Assembly: GCA_964500415.1 (NCBI GenBank)
Contig: CAZCOB010000006.1
Location: 1-64,000 of the forward strand
Direction of reading: 5' to 3'
Length of the DNA: 64,000 bases
Origin: JAFGPF01 sp964500415
Lineage (GTDB): Bacteria > Chloroflexota > Dehalococcoidia > Dehalococcoidales > RBG-16-60-22
In this document: piece after piece, positions 16,129 through 24,349 of the stretch
Layout of the letters: every line of letters starts with the position of its first letter
How positions within the stretch are numbered: the stretch's first letter is position 1
The notes under the pieces: generated by a model
Told to the model about the DNA's origin: nothing
Seen by the model: only the letters and a program-made list of their open reading frames with translations
Databases searched by the model: none
Made by a program: the position numbers and the translations under genes

Positions 16129-17340
16129 ATGTCTAATAGTTTTGCCACTTCAACGAATTATATGTTGACATCGGAGTCGGTTACCGAAGGGCACCCGGAT
16201 AAGATGTGCGACCAGATATCGGATGCTATTCTGGATGATATCATGGAGAAAGACCCGTACGGCAGGGTGGCCTGCGAGGTTGCCACCACCACCGGTCTGG
16301 TTATCGTTATGGGGGAGATTACCACCAGTTGCTATGTCGATGTACCTGAAATAGTGAGGAACGTCGTCCGCGATATCGGTTATACCCGGCCCGAATACGG
16401 GTTCGACTACCAGTCCATGGGGGTCATGGTATCCATCAAGGAGCAGTCCACCGATATCGACATGGGAGTGAGCAAGTCGTTAGAGGTTAAAGAAGGTGAA
16501 GGCACTAACGACCTTGATAAAATCGGTGCCGGCGACCAGGGCATGATGGTCGGCTTCGCCTGCAACGAGACCCCGGAGCTGATGCCCCTGCCCATCTCGC
16601 TGGCCCACAGGCTCTGCCGGCGCCTGGCGCAGGTCAGGAAGGAAGAGATAGTGAAGTACCTCCGCCCGGACGGTAAGTCGCAGGTGACCGTGGAATACGA
16701 CAAGAGCGTTCCGAAGCGCATCGTAAATGTCGTTATCGGCGCTCAACATGACGATAATGTCGGCCTGGAGCGGATTGAAAAAGATATTATAAAAAATGTT
16801 ATTAATGAGGTGCTCCCGGCCGATTTGACTGGCAATGATACCAAATATTACGTGAACGGCACCGGCCGGTTCGTCGTCGGCGGCCCGGTATCGGATACTG
16901 GTTTTACCGGGCGCAAGATAATCGTCGATACGTACGGGGGCGCAGCCCGGCACGGTGGCGGGGCCTTTTCCGGCAAAGACTGCACCAAGGTGGACCGCTC
17001 GGCGTCTTACATGGCGCGGTACATTGCCAAGAACGTGGTGGCCGCCGGACTGGCCGACCGCCTGGAAATACAAATAGCTTATGTCATCGGCAAAGCCCAC
17101 CCGCTTTCCGTATCTATTGAGGCATTTGGCACCAACAAAGTAGAAAACCAGGTGATTAAAGACCTGATTAACAGGCACTTCGACCTCCGATCGGGGGCTA
17201 TCATCCGGGACTTCGACCTGCGCCGTCCCATCTACCGCCAGACAGCTACCTACGGGCACTTCGGCCGCGAAGACCTCGACCTGCCTTGGGAAAAGACGGA
17301 CAGGGCGGAGATACTGAGGAAAGAGGGGGTGGGGAGATAA
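16129..17340 (+). CDS. metK: S-adenosylmethionine synthetase (methionine adenosyltransferase)
   Basis: From the ATG at 16129 (AATGGAGGT 5 bases upstream) the protein is 403 residues. It contains TEGHPDKMCDQISDA, GAGDQGMM (ATP site) and GGGAFSGKDCTKVDRS, the MetK signatures. It makes SAM from methionine and ATP as a cytoplasmic tetramer. The open frame extends upstream to 16066, but that part is translated REP-like repeat and is not credible as protein. Position after ahcY makes a methyl-cycle pair, though the repeat may separate the transcripts. Confidence 0.97.
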   Translation: MSNSFATSTNYMLTSESVTEGHPDKMCDQISDAILDDIMEKDPYGRVACEVATTTGLVIVMGEITTSCYVDVPEIVRNVVRDIGYTRPEYGFDYQSMGVMVSIKEQSTDIDMGVSKSLEVKEGEGTNDLDKIGAGDQGMMVGFACNETPELMPLPISLAHRLCRRLAQVRKEEIVKYLRPDGKSQVTVEYDKSVPKRIVNVVIGAQHDDNVGLERIEKDIIKNVINEVLPADLTGNDTKYYVNGTGRFVVGGPVSDTGFTGRKIIVDTYGGAARHGGGAFSGKDCTKVDRSASYMARYIAKNVVAAGLADRLEIQIAYVIGKAHPLSVSIEAFGTNKVENQVIKDLINRHFDLRSGAIIRDFDLRRPIYRQTATYGHFGREDLDLPWEKTDRAEILRKEGVGR

Positions 17341-17436
17341 AATCCCCCTTTAATCCCCCTTTTTCAAAGGGGGACAATACTTCTTGAATAATGGGTCGTC
17401 TCCCTTTGGTAAAGGGAGACCGAGAGGGATTTTTGG
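17341..17436. repeat. Interspersed-repeat-like block with two perfect hairpins
   Basis: It begins right after the metK stop. It holds a doubled AATCCCCCTTT, a hairpin CCCCCTTT-TTC-AAAGGGGG (17355-17373) and a second TCTCCCTTT-GGT-AAAGGGAGA (17399-17419), ending near GAGAGGGATTTTT. The second hairpin lacks an adjoining T-run. It could act as a terminator or mRNA stabiliser for metK, but looks like a dispersed repeat. Confidence 0.55.
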
Positions 17437-17572
17437 GTGGTATGGGTGGGGAAAATTTAAGAGCTAAGCCGCAGGAGATGCGAGGGAGGCCGGGTGGGAA
17501 AAGATAGACACGGGGCCTGTAACGGCGTAAAATATCTCTGAGTTCTGATATATTATTTGGGGGGTGTTTCAT

Positions 17573-17868
17573 ATGTCATCCCATGAAATGTCAGAAGAAG
17601 AGATTTACCAGATAGCCAGAAAGAGGGTCGAGGAGAAGAAGGGTTTTATTCCCACCTTGTCGCCTATATTCTTGTAAACGTTATTCTCATAATTATATGG
17701 GCGTTCACCACGCCGGGTGGGTTTCCCTGGTTCGTCTTTCCCCTCTGCGGCTGGGGTATCGGCATCCTGTTCCACGGCCTGGGTGTTTTCGTGTTCAATA
17801 AGGAGACCGGATGGGAAAGAAAAGAGATAGAAAAAGAAGCGGAGAGGCTGAGGAAGAGCGGGAAATAA
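17573..17868 (+). pseudogene. 2TM-domain protein gene, frameshifted
   Basis: The ATG at 17573 (GGGGGGTG upstream) encodes 24 residues typical of the 2TM-domain family start (SEEEIYQIARKRVEEKKGF) and then meets a stop. In the next frame the expected continuation runs to 17868: FYSHLVAYILVNVILIIIW, TTPGGFPWFVFPLCGWGIGI, LFHGLGVFVF and a charged helix. Adding one T in the run at 17644-17647 restores a 98-residue protein with two membrane helices. It is either a fresh pseudogene or a sequencing error in a short homopolymer. Family function is unknown. Confidence 0.75.
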
Positions 17869-17969
17869 TAAACAAAGCGAAAATAGGGGTGTCCCCTCAT
17901 ATCTATTCCTCCCTACCACCCTTACGGGAAAAGAAGCGGGGGCGTAAAATAGCGCAGGGGGTGAGGTAG

Positions 17970-19400
17970 ATAAAGAAAGCAAATCCCATCAAATTCGGCA
18001 CCGACGGCTGGCGGGCAATCATCGGCGAGGACTACACATTCGATAATGTCCGCTACTGCGCGCAGGGCGTGGCCGACTACCTTAAAAAGGCCGGGCTGGC
18101 CGGACGCGGACTGGTTATCGGCTACGATACGCGTTTCGCCTCCGAGGACTTCGCCGCCGCCGCCGCCGAGGTCGTTGCCGGCAACGGCATCAAGGTATAC
18201 CTCTGCCCGAAACCAGCGCCCACACCGGTCGTCAGCTACGGCGTCCTGGCCAAAGAGGCCGGCGGCGCTATCATCATCACCGCCAGCCATAATCCGGGTA
18301 TCTGGAACGGCTTTAAGTATAAGAACGAGCATGGTTCCAGCGCCCCGGACGAAGTTACCTCTAAAATAGTGGCATTACTCTCCAGAGCGTACGATACCGG
18401 GGAGGTCAACCGGCTACCCTTGGATGAAGCTAAAAAGCGGGGGATGGTGGAGGATACCGACCTTGAGCCGGTATATTTCAAGCAGATTGCGAAGCTTATC
18501 GACCTTGATAAACTGCGTAACGCCGGACTGAAGCTGGTTATCGACCCCATGTACGGCGCCGGGGCCGGCTATCTGGCGAAGGCACTGGGGGGAGGCAACA
18601 ATCAGCTTATCGAAATAAATGGTGAGAGAAATCCGCTCTTTCCCGGCCTCAGGCCGGAGCCGATTCCCCCAAATCTGGATGGACTGTCGGTGGTTGTCAG
18701 GGAGCAAAAGGCGGACGCCGGACTGGCCACCGACGGTGATGCCGACCGCATGGGTATCGTCGACGAAAAGGGCGATTTTATCACGCAGCTTCAGGTCTTT
18801 GCGCTGCTCTGCCTCTATTTGCTGGAAGTGCGCGGTGAACGCGGTCCCATCATCAAGACGCTGACCACCACGAGCATGTCTTACCGGCTCGGCGAGCTTT
18901 TTAACGTGCCGGTGTACGAGACGGCGGTGGGCTTCAAGTATGTGGCGCCGCTGATGATGGCGGAAAATGCCCTTATCGGCGGGGAGGAGAGCGGCGGCTA
19001 CGGCTTCCGCGGGCATGTCGCCGAGCGTGACGGCATCCTGGCAAGCCTCTATTTCCTCGATTTCATGGTAAAGACGGGCAAAAAGCCGTCCGAGCTTATC
19101 GATTACCTCTACAGCAAGGTGGGGCCTCATTACTACAGGCGTGTTGACATAAAGTTCGATGAAAAAAAGAGTAAGTCGGTAGTGGACCGTGTTCGTGGCT
19201 ATGCTCCGGATTCTATTGATAATGTGAAGGTACTGAAAATCGATACCACGGACGGTTTCCGTTACAATCTGGCGGACAATACCTGGCTGCTCATCAGGTT
19301 TTCCGGCACCGAGCCCCTGCTGCGTGTTTATACCGAGACCGATTCTCCGGAACGCGTGGAAAGACTACTCAAGCTCGGCCGGGAAATAGCCGGGGTTTAA
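17970..19400 (+). CDS. Phosphoglucomutase/phosphomannomutase (alpha-D-phosphohexomutase family); apparent ATA start
   Basis: The conserved N-terminus IKFGTDGWRAIIGEDYTFDN lies at 17988-18047, upstream of the first conventional start (GTG 18069), and an in-frame TAG is at 17967-17969. The only sensible start is the ATA at 17970 behind GGGGGTGAGG, giving 476 residues. The catalytic Ser is in TASHNP, the metal loop is DGDADRMG, the sugar loop GEESGG, and the phosphate loop RFSGTEPLLRVY. It interconverts hexose 6- and 1-phosphates, feeding GlgC and GalT. The ATA may be a real rare start or a mutated or misread ATG. Confidence 0.9.
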   Translation: MKKANPIKFGTDGWRAIIGEDYTFDNVRYCAQGVADYLKKAGLAGRGLVIGYDTRFASEDFAAAAAEVVAGNGIKVYLCPKPAPTPVVSYGVLAKEAGGAIIITASHNPGIWNGFKYKNEHGSSAPDEVTSKIVALLSRAYDTGEVNRLPLDEAKKRGMVEDTDLEPVYFKQIAKLIDLDKLRNAGLKLVIDPMYGAGAGYLAKALGGGNNQLIEINGERNPLFPGLRPEPIPPNLDGLSVVVREQKADAGLATDGDADRMGIVDEKGDFITQLQVFALLCLYLLEVRGERGPIIKTLTTTSMSYRLGELFNVPVYETAVGFKYVAPLMMAENALIGGEESGGYGFRGHVAERDGILASLYFLDFMVKTGKKPSELIDYLYSKVGPHYYRRVDIKFDEKKSKSVVDRVRGYAPDSIDNVKVLKIDTTDGFRYNLADNTWLLIRFSGTEPLLRVYTETDSPERVERLLKLGREIAGV

Positions 19401-19410
19401 GCGGGGAGTC

Positions 19411-19436
19411 AAAGAGGGGCGAAGCCCCTCTTTTTT
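19411..19436 (+). terminator. Rho-independent terminator after the phosphohexomutase gene
   Basis: AAAGAGGGGC and GCCCCTCTTT form a perfect 10-base-pair stem with a 3-base loop and run into six T residues (19431-19436), 10 bases after the stop codon. Confidence 0.85.
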
Positions 19437-19447
19437 AAAATCTTCCT

Positions 19448-19488
19448 CCTCTCCTTGTCAGGAGAGGGGGACACAGGGGGAGAGGTAG
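19448..19488 (+). repeat. Hairpin and leader block shared with the phosphohexomutase leader
   Basis: CCTCTCCT-TGTC-AGGAGAGG is a perfect 8-base-pair hairpin (19448-19467), followed by CAGGGGGAGAGGTAGATA just before the isomerase ATG. CAGGGGGTGAGGTAGATA occurs before the mutase gene at about 17956-17973 with one mismatch, so the block looks like a dispersed repeat recruited as a ribosome-binding leader. Confidence 0.5.
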
Positions 19489-19490
19489 AT

Positions 19491-20558
19491 ATGAACAAAA
19501 TCAATCTCGACGACGTGAAAATATACCAGCAGCAAGACCCTGATGGGATGCTGGCACGCATTAAAGAACTCCCCGTGCAGTGCCAGCAGGCGTGGCAGGC
19601 AGCCATGGACTTTAAGCTGCCTGCTGATTATTCAAAGGTTGATAAGGTGGTTGTCCTGGGGATGGGCGGCTCGGCTATCGGCGGCGACCTGGTCCGGAGC
19701 CTGGTGCAGGCGGAGTCGAAGATACCCGTAATCGTCCACCGTGATTACGGCCTGCCGGCTTTCGTCGATGAAAAAACGCTGTTGATTGCCTCCAGTTATT
19801 CCGGCAATACCGAAGAAACGCTATCAGGATTCGAGCCGGCCCTGAAGACCAGGGCTAAAAAGCTGGCCATGACCACCGGCGGTAAGCTAAAGGAGATGGC
19901 GATAGCCAATAATGTCCCGGTGTTCAAGATTGAATATAGAGCGCAGCCCCGCGCCGCCTTGGGTTTCAGCTTCCTGCCTACCCTCGGTGTTTTACAGAAA
20001 TTAGGCTTCCTCAAAGAAAAGTCGGCGGATGTTACCGAGACGGTAAAGGTGCTGGAGTCGCTATCGGCAAGGCTGGATGAGAAATCGCCGCTCGCCAATA
20101 ATCCCGCCAAGCAACTGGCGCAGCGTCTTTATGGTTCCCTGCCGGTGGTTTACGGCGCGGGCATCGCCGCCGAGGCGGCCCACCGCTGGAAGACCCAGAT
20201 TAACGAAAACGGCAAGGCCTGGGGGTTTTACGAGTTATTCCCGGAGCTCAACCATAATGCGACGGTCGGCTACCCGTTCCCCGGAGAACTGGCGAAAAAT
20301 ATCAGGGTTATCCTGCTGCGGTCGCCCCTGTTCAACGAGCGCGTCAAGCTCCGCTACGACGTTACCTGCGAGCTTCTTAAAAAGGCCGGGGTGGCGTACG
20401 AGTTCGTGGACAGCGAGGGTAAAAGCGAGCTGAGCCAGATGATGAGCCTGGTAATGATAGGTGACTTTACCAGCTATTACCTGGCCATTCTCTATGGCAT
20501 CGACCCGTCACCCGTCGAGGTCATCAATTATCTAAAGGAGCAGCTGGCGAAAGGGTAG
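19491..20558 (+). CDS. Bifunctional phosphoglucose/phosphomannose isomerase (SIS-domain)
   Basis: From the ATG at 19491 (GGGGGAGAGG upstream) the protein is 355 residues. It has the SIS-domain motifs VVLGMGGSAIGGDL and IASSYSGNTEETL, then RAALGFSFLP and a C-terminal ELNHN segment containing the presumed catalytic Glu and His of the archaeal/bacterial PGI/PMI type. It interconverts fructose 6-phosphate with glucose or mannose 6-phosphate. With the preceding mutase it links glycolysis to ADP-glucose, trehalose and mannose pathways. A longer frame from 19455 would translate the repeat and is not preferred. Confidence 0.92.
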   Translation: MNKINLDDVKIYQQQDPDGMLARIKELPVQCQQAWQAAMDFKLPADYSKVDKVVVLGMGGSAIGGDLVRSLVQAESKIPVIVHRDYGLPAFVDEKTLLIASSYSGNTEETLSGFEPALKTRAKKLAMTTGGKLKEMAIANNVPVFKIEYRAQPRAALGFSFLPTLGVLQKLGFLKEKSADVTETVKVLESLSARLDEKSPLANNPAKQLAQRLYGSLPVVYGAGIAAEAAHRWKTQINENGKAWGFYELFPELNHNATVGYPFPGELAKNIRVILLRSPLFNERVKLRYDVTCELLKKAGVAYEFVDSEGKSELSQMMSLVMIGDFTSYYLAILYGIDPSPVEVINYLKEQLAKG

Positions 20559-20564
20559 GGGGGT

Positions 20565-20602
20565 ATAAAAAACCGGAAGCATGGAAAAACCACACTCCCG
20601 GT
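20565..20602 (-). terminator. Rho-independent terminator of the ribosomal superoperon
   Basis: Read on the minus strand, ACCGGGAGTGTGG and CCATGCTTCCGGT pair over 13 positions (three G-T) around a TTTTT loop and are followed by TTTTTTAT. It lies 30 bases after the rpsI stop and marks the end of the ribosomal transcript. Confidence 0.85.
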
Positions 20603-20631
20603 CCGTAGTTCCCCTTTTGAATTATGAGCTT

Positions 20632-21027
20632 CTAACGCTTGGTGTACTGAGGCGCCTTGCGGGCTCTCCTGAGGCCGGGTTTCTTCCGCTCTTTGGCCCG
20701 GGCGTCACGCGTCAGCAGGCCGTTCTGTCGCAGTATCGGCTTGAAACGCTCGTCGGCGCGTACCAGGGCGCGGGAGATACCGTGAGCGATAGCGCCGCTC
20801 TGGCCGCCGATGCCTCCGCCTTCCACCTTGATGACCGCATTATACTTATCGGTGCTCTCGGTAGCGATGAACGGCTGCATAATGGTATGCTGGTGCTCCA
20901 GGGCGGGGAAACGTTCTTCGTAGGGCGTGCCGTTGACAATGATGGCGCCGTTTCCCGTCGTAAGTTTAACCCGCGCTACCGCCGTCTTCCGGCGGCCTGT
21001 CCCGTAGAAATAGCTCTGTTTATCCAT
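20632..21027 (-). CDS. rpsI: 30S ribosomal protein S9
   Basis: The 131-residue protein has the S9 start YFYGTGRRKTAVARV, the central GGGIGGQSGAIAHGISRAL, and the basic tail ending YTKR that reaches the P-site tRNA. It is a structural 30S subunit protein. It is the last gene of the superoperon, 15 bases after rplM, and is followed by the terminator at 20565-20602. Length is normal. Confidence 0.97.
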   Translation of the reverse strand: MDKQSYFYGTGRRKTAVARVKLTTGNGAIIVNGTPYEERFPALEHQHTIMQPFIATESTDKYNAVIKVEGGGIGGQSGAIAHGISRALVRADERFKPILRQNGLLTRDARAKERKKPGLRRARKAPQYTKR

Positions 21028-21042
21028 ATAGGTCCTGTCCCT

Positions 21043-21480
21043 TTATTTTGTTTCCTTCTTTATATCAACATTAATCTGCGATGCGTGTGGATGTTCCGCG
21101 CCGGCATAGACCCGCAGTCTTTTTCTCATCCGGGCGCCCAGTCGGGTGTGGGGTAACATACCGTTAACGGCATGCTCCAGGGCACGTGTCGGGTGCTGCT
21201 CCATCAGCTTCTCCAGGCTGATGCTCCTGAATCCGCCGGGATACCCCGAGTGCCGGTAATACATCTTCTGCTCCGCCTTCTTGCCGGTGAAGCGTACCTT
21301 TTCGGCATTAATTACCACGACGAAATCCCCCGTGTCCTGGCCGGGGGTGTACTCGGGCTTGTGTTTTCCCATTAGCAGACGGGCTGCCCGTACGGACAAC
21401 CTGCCCAGAGTCTTGTCGGCGGCGTCAATCAAATGCCAGTCCCGTTTAATATCGGCCGGTTTGGCCGTATAAGTTTTCAT
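21043..21480 (-). CDS. rplM: 50S ribosomal protein L13
   Basis: From the ATG at 21480 the protein is 145 residues with the L13 blocks WHLIDAADKTLGRLS, GDFVVVINAEKVRFTGKK and the late NGMLPHTRLGARMRKRLRVY. It assembles early into the 50S subunit. The ATG overlaps the truA stop by ATGA, so the two are translationally coupled. The open frame continues 37 codons further upstream, but that part lies inside truA and has no L13 similarity. Confidence 0.97.
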   Translation of the reverse strand: MKTYTAKPADIKRDWHLIDAADKTLGRLSVRAARLLMGKHKPEYTPGQDTGDFVVVINAEKVRFTGKKAEQKMYYRHSGYPGGFRSISLEKLMEQHPTRALEHAVNGMLPHTRLGARMRKRLRVYAGAEHPHASQINVDIKKETK

Positions 21481-22238
21481 ATTGCGTCTCCCTCGAACGG
21501 ACCCGGATAGTTTACGTGCATCAGGCATAGCCCGCAGGCCGGTGCGGTTGGCCCGGCCAGGCCGGGAGTTTTGGCTTCGACCATTTTGCAAAACTCGTCA
21601 ACTGTCATTTTACCCTGGCCGACTTTGACCAGCGAGCCGACCGTATTGCGTACCTGGTGGGGTAAAAAGGAATCGGCTACCATATCCAGAATAATCATGT
21701 CACCGTCTCTTGTTAATTCCGCTTCAAATACATCCCTCACCGTTCTCTTCCTCCGGGCGGTTTCGGCGCTGGAAACGAAAGAAGCAAAGTCGTGCCTGCC
21801 GACGAGCGCCCGGCAGGCCCGGTTCATCGCCTCGATATCCAGATTTTCTACAACCCGCCAGGAGAAGTCCTGCCTTAGCGGCGAGGGCGTCGGGCTGTTC
21901 AATATAGAGTATTTATACTCGCGGCTGACAGCCCTGCGCCTGACATCGAAAGAATCGTCCGGCCGGTAAGCCTCTTTGACCGCAATATCCCGTGGCAGGT
22001 AGTGGTTCAGCCCATCGATAAAGGACTTCAAAGGCAAAGCCGAGTCCGTCCTGAAGCTGGCTACCTGCCCCCTGGCATGTACGCCGGCATCGGTTCGGCT
22101 AGCCGCCTTAATTCTTATCCTTTCTCCGGTTAGCTCTTTCAATGCTTTCTCTATTTCTCCCTGTATTGTCGGTGCGTTGGACTGCCACTGTGAGCCGTGG
22201 TAGCCGGTGCCGTTATATTCCACAATCAGTACCACCAT
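21477..22238 (-). CDS. truA: tRNA pseudouridine(38-40) synthase
   Basis: The 253-residue protein shows the TruA signature with the catalytic Asp in ASRTDAGVHARGQVASF, plus YNGTGYHGSQWQ at the N-terminus and FLPHQVRNTVGSLVKVG late in the protein. It isomerises U38-40 in the tRNA anticodon arm. Location between rplQ and rplM is the arrangement common in Gram-positive and related phyla. It starts 6 bases after rplQ and overlaps rplM. Confidence 0.96.
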   Translation of the reverse strand: MVVLIVEYNGTGYHGSQWQSNAPTIQGEIEKALKELTGERIRIKAASRTDAGVHARGQVASFRTDSALPLKSFIDGLNHYLPRDIAVKEAYRPDDSFDVRRRAVSREYKYSILNSPTPSPLRQDFSWRVVENLDIEAMNRACRALVGRHDFASFVSSAETARRKRTVRDVFEAELTRDGDMIILDMVADSFLPHQVRNTVGSLVKVGQGKMTVDEFCKMVEAKTPGLAGPTAPACGLCLMHVNYPGPFEGDAI

Positions 22239-22244
22239 GCATCA

Positions 22245-22598
22245 CTACTTGACCAGTTCCAGCTGTACCATAGGAGCGCCGTCACCCAGCCTGGAGTCCA
22301 GTTTAACAAGGCGGGTATAGCCGCCGGGTCGTTCTTTATACCTCGGTCCCAGCTCGGCGAATATCTTCTCGGTTACTTTTTTATCCATGATAAATGATAG
22401 CGCCTGGCGGTAGGAGTTGAGTCCACTCTTCTTACCCAGAGTAATCATCTTCTCGGCCAAGCCGCGTACTTCCTTGGCCTTGGCCTCGGTGGTAACAATT
22501 TTCTCGTGTTTCAGCAGGTCTGTAACCAGGTTGCGGTATAATGCCTTCCGGTGACCGGAAGGCCTGCCCAGATGTCTGCCAGCTATCTTGTGCCTCAT
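22245..22598 (-). CDS. rplQ: 50S ribosomal protein L17
   Basis: The 117-residue protein begins MRHKIAGRHLGRPSGHRKALYRN and contains TEAKAKEVRGLAEKMI and a C-terminal RLGDGAPMVQLELV, the compact bacterial L17. It lines the 50S exit tunnel region. Its ATG overlaps the rpoA stop by four bases (ATGA), the usual rpoA-rplQ coupling. Confidence 0.97.
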   Translation of the reverse strand: MRHKIAGRHLGRPSGHRKALYRNLVTDLLKHEKIVTTEAKAKEVRGLAEKMITLGKKSGLNSYRQALSFIMDKKVTEKIFAELGPRYKERPGGYTRLVKLDSRLGDGAPMVQLELVK

Positions 22599-23683
22599 AT
22601 CTGTGGTTCTCCGTGTTCAGATTCTTCTTGGTCGGGTTCTTCAACTGCGGGCGTCTCACCGGTATCTTCAACTACGTCAGCCTGGGATGCTTTACTCTCG
22701 CCATCGGGCTGACTTCCTTCTTCCTCTTCCTCCTCTGCTTCATCGGATTCAACTTTAGGATTGAGCGAAAGCCCTATCGAAGCGAGGCGGTCTTCTATCT
22801 CCTGGTAGGATTTCTGCCCGAAGTTCCTCAGTTTGAGCAGTTCCTTGCTCCCCTTGCCGATAAGCTCGCCGACGGTGGTGATGTTGCTGCGCCTCAGGCA
22901 GTTCATAGTGCGGACAGAAAGGTCCAACTGCTCTACGGGCATATTATATTTCTCGTCGGGGATGGACATGCGGATAAGCCGCTCTTCGGCCTTCATCTGG
23001 GAAATCTTGACATACTCGACGAAGGGCGTGAGCTGTTCTATCAAAATGCCGGCGGCATTGCTCACGGCTTCTATCGGCGACGTGGTTCCGTCCGTCCAGA
23101 CATCCAGGCATAAACGCTCGCGGCTGGTCTCCCGCCCGAGGTGAGTCGGCTCTACGGTGTAATTGATCTTGCGTATCGGTGTGAAAATGGCGTCGACGGG
23201 AATCGTTCCTACCGTGGTATTATCGGTAGACTCGGCGGTCCTGAAGCCCATTCCCAGTTCCACGTCGAACTCAACGTAAAATTTGCTGCTGGCGTCGTTG
23301 ATAGTGACCAGGCAAAGTTCCGGGTTGGTTATCTCGAAATCGGCCGATGGTTTAATATCGGACGCGCAAACACGTCCCTCGCCTTCGTATTCCAGTACCA
23401 GCGTACCACCACGGTCGGAGAGGGGTTTCAGCCTTAGCTCTTTTACATTGAGTAAAAATTCCATGACATCTTCCTTGGTATTAGGGATAACCGTGAACTC
23501 GTGCTGGACTCCTTCGATTCTCACCTGAGTTATAGCTGCTCCAGGAAGATATCCAATCAACACGCGGCGCAAAGAGTTGCCCAGAGTGATACCGAATCCC
23601 TTCTCCAATGGTTCGGCGACGAACCGCCCGTAATTTCCCTCTTGCTCGGTACATTCAATTTTTGGGACTAATAGTCCAGCCAA
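22595..23683 (-). CDS. rpoA: DNA-directed RNA polymerase alpha subunit, with acidic C-terminal tail
   Basis: The 362-residue alpha subunit has the assembly domain (GFGITLGNSLRRVLIGYLPGAAI) and the C-terminal DNA-binding domain (LDLSVRTMNCLRRSNITTVGEL, LRNFGQKSYQEIEDRLASIGL). It nucleates RNA polymerase assembly and contacts UP elements and activators. About 45 residues after the alpha-CTD form an acidic, low-complexity tail rich in Glu, Asp, Ser and Pro (EAEEEEEEGSQPDGES onwards), longer than usual for this subunit. It sits in the standard alpha-operon position between rpsD and rplQ. Confidence 0.97.
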   Translation of the reverse strand: MAGLLVPKIECTEQEGNYGRFVAEPLEKGFGITLGNSLRRVLIGYLPGAAITQVRIEGVQHEFTVIPNTKEDVMEFLLNVKELRLKPLSDRGGTLVLEYEGEGRVCASDIKPSADFEITNPELCLVTINDASSKFYVEFDVELGMGFRTAESTDNTTVGTIPVDAIFTPIRKINYTVEPTHLGRETSRERLCLDVWTDGTTSPIEAVSNAAGILIEQLTPFVEYVKISQMKAEERLIRMSIPDEKYNMPVEQLDLSVRTMNCLRRSNITTVGELIGKGSKELLKLRNFGQKSYQEIEDRLASIGLSLNPKVESDEAEEEEEEGSQPDGESKASQADVVEDTGETPAVEEPDQEESEHGEPQI

Positions 23684-23707
23684 TGAATTGCCTCCTTGTC
23701 AGTTGCG

Positions 23708-24337
23708 CTATCGTGAGTAGTATTCGACGATTGCCTTGCCGTCGAACCTGGCATCAACCTCTTCGGGCGTGGGTAAAGACAGGACCTGCCCGACCATGTT
23801 TTGCCTGTCCAGGCTCAGCCAGTTCAGGACGGTTCTGGATTCGATTTCCTGAGCCAGCTGTTTATAATACTCAGTCTTCTGGCTGCCCTCTCGCCAGCTG
23901 ATGGTATCACCTTCTTGAACCAGAGCGGAAGGGATATTGGTCTTGCGTCCGTTGAGCATGATATGCCCGTGCCGTACCAGCTGGCGTGCCTGGGGGCGTG
24001 AATCGGCAAAGCCCAGCCGGTATACCACGTTATCCAGGCGCCTCTCCAGCAGCACCAGAAGATTCTCACCCGTAATACCCGCCTGTTTCTCCGCGAGGGA
24101 GAAGGTCTTCCGGAACTGCCTTTCCAAGGTTCCATAGGTATAGCGGGCTTTCTGTTTTTCGCGTAGCTGTAGAGCGCGGTCGGAGAATCTCCGCCGTCGC
24201 CGCGTGGTCCCCTGCCCCGGCGGTTTCGGTCTTTTGTCAACGGCGCATTTAGGTGTAAAGCAGCGGGCCCCCTTTAGAAAGAGTTTTTCACCGCTGCGCC
24301 GACATAAACGGCATACTGCTCCAGTATATCTTGCCAT
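23708..24337 (-). CDS. rpsD: 30S ribosomal protein S4 (zinc-binding, C+ form)
   Basis: The 209-residue protein starts MARYTGAVCRLCRRSGEKL with Cys at 9, 12, 26 and 31, the zinc-ribbon version of S4. It carries the S4 RNA-binding domain RRLDNVVYRLGFADSRPQARQLVRHGHI. It is a primary 16S rRNA binder and in many bacteria a translational repressor of its operon. It lies 12 bases downstream of rpsK. No deviation from family length is seen. Confidence 0.97.
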   Translation of the reverse strand: MARYTGAVCRLCRRSGEKLFLKGARCFTPKCAVDKRPKPPGQGTTRRRRRFSDRALQLREKQKARYTYGTLERQFRKTFSLAEKQAGITGENLLVLLERRLDNVVYRLGFADSRPQARQLVRHGHIMLNGRKTNIPSALVQEGDTISWREGSQKTEYYKQLAQEIESRTVLNWLSLDRQNMVGQVLSLPTPEEVDARFDGKAIVEYYSR

Positions 24338-24349
24338 GTTTTTCCCCTT

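Noticed and set aside
17605..17982. Minus-strand 125-codon frame over the 2TM pseudogene
   Set aside because: It is the complement of the 2TM coding sequence and has no family features; the plus-strand reading gives a recognisable protein.
21481..21591. 37-codon N-terminal extension of rplM
   Set aside because: It lies within truA and lacks L13 similarity; the ATG overlap at 21480 is the usual coupling.
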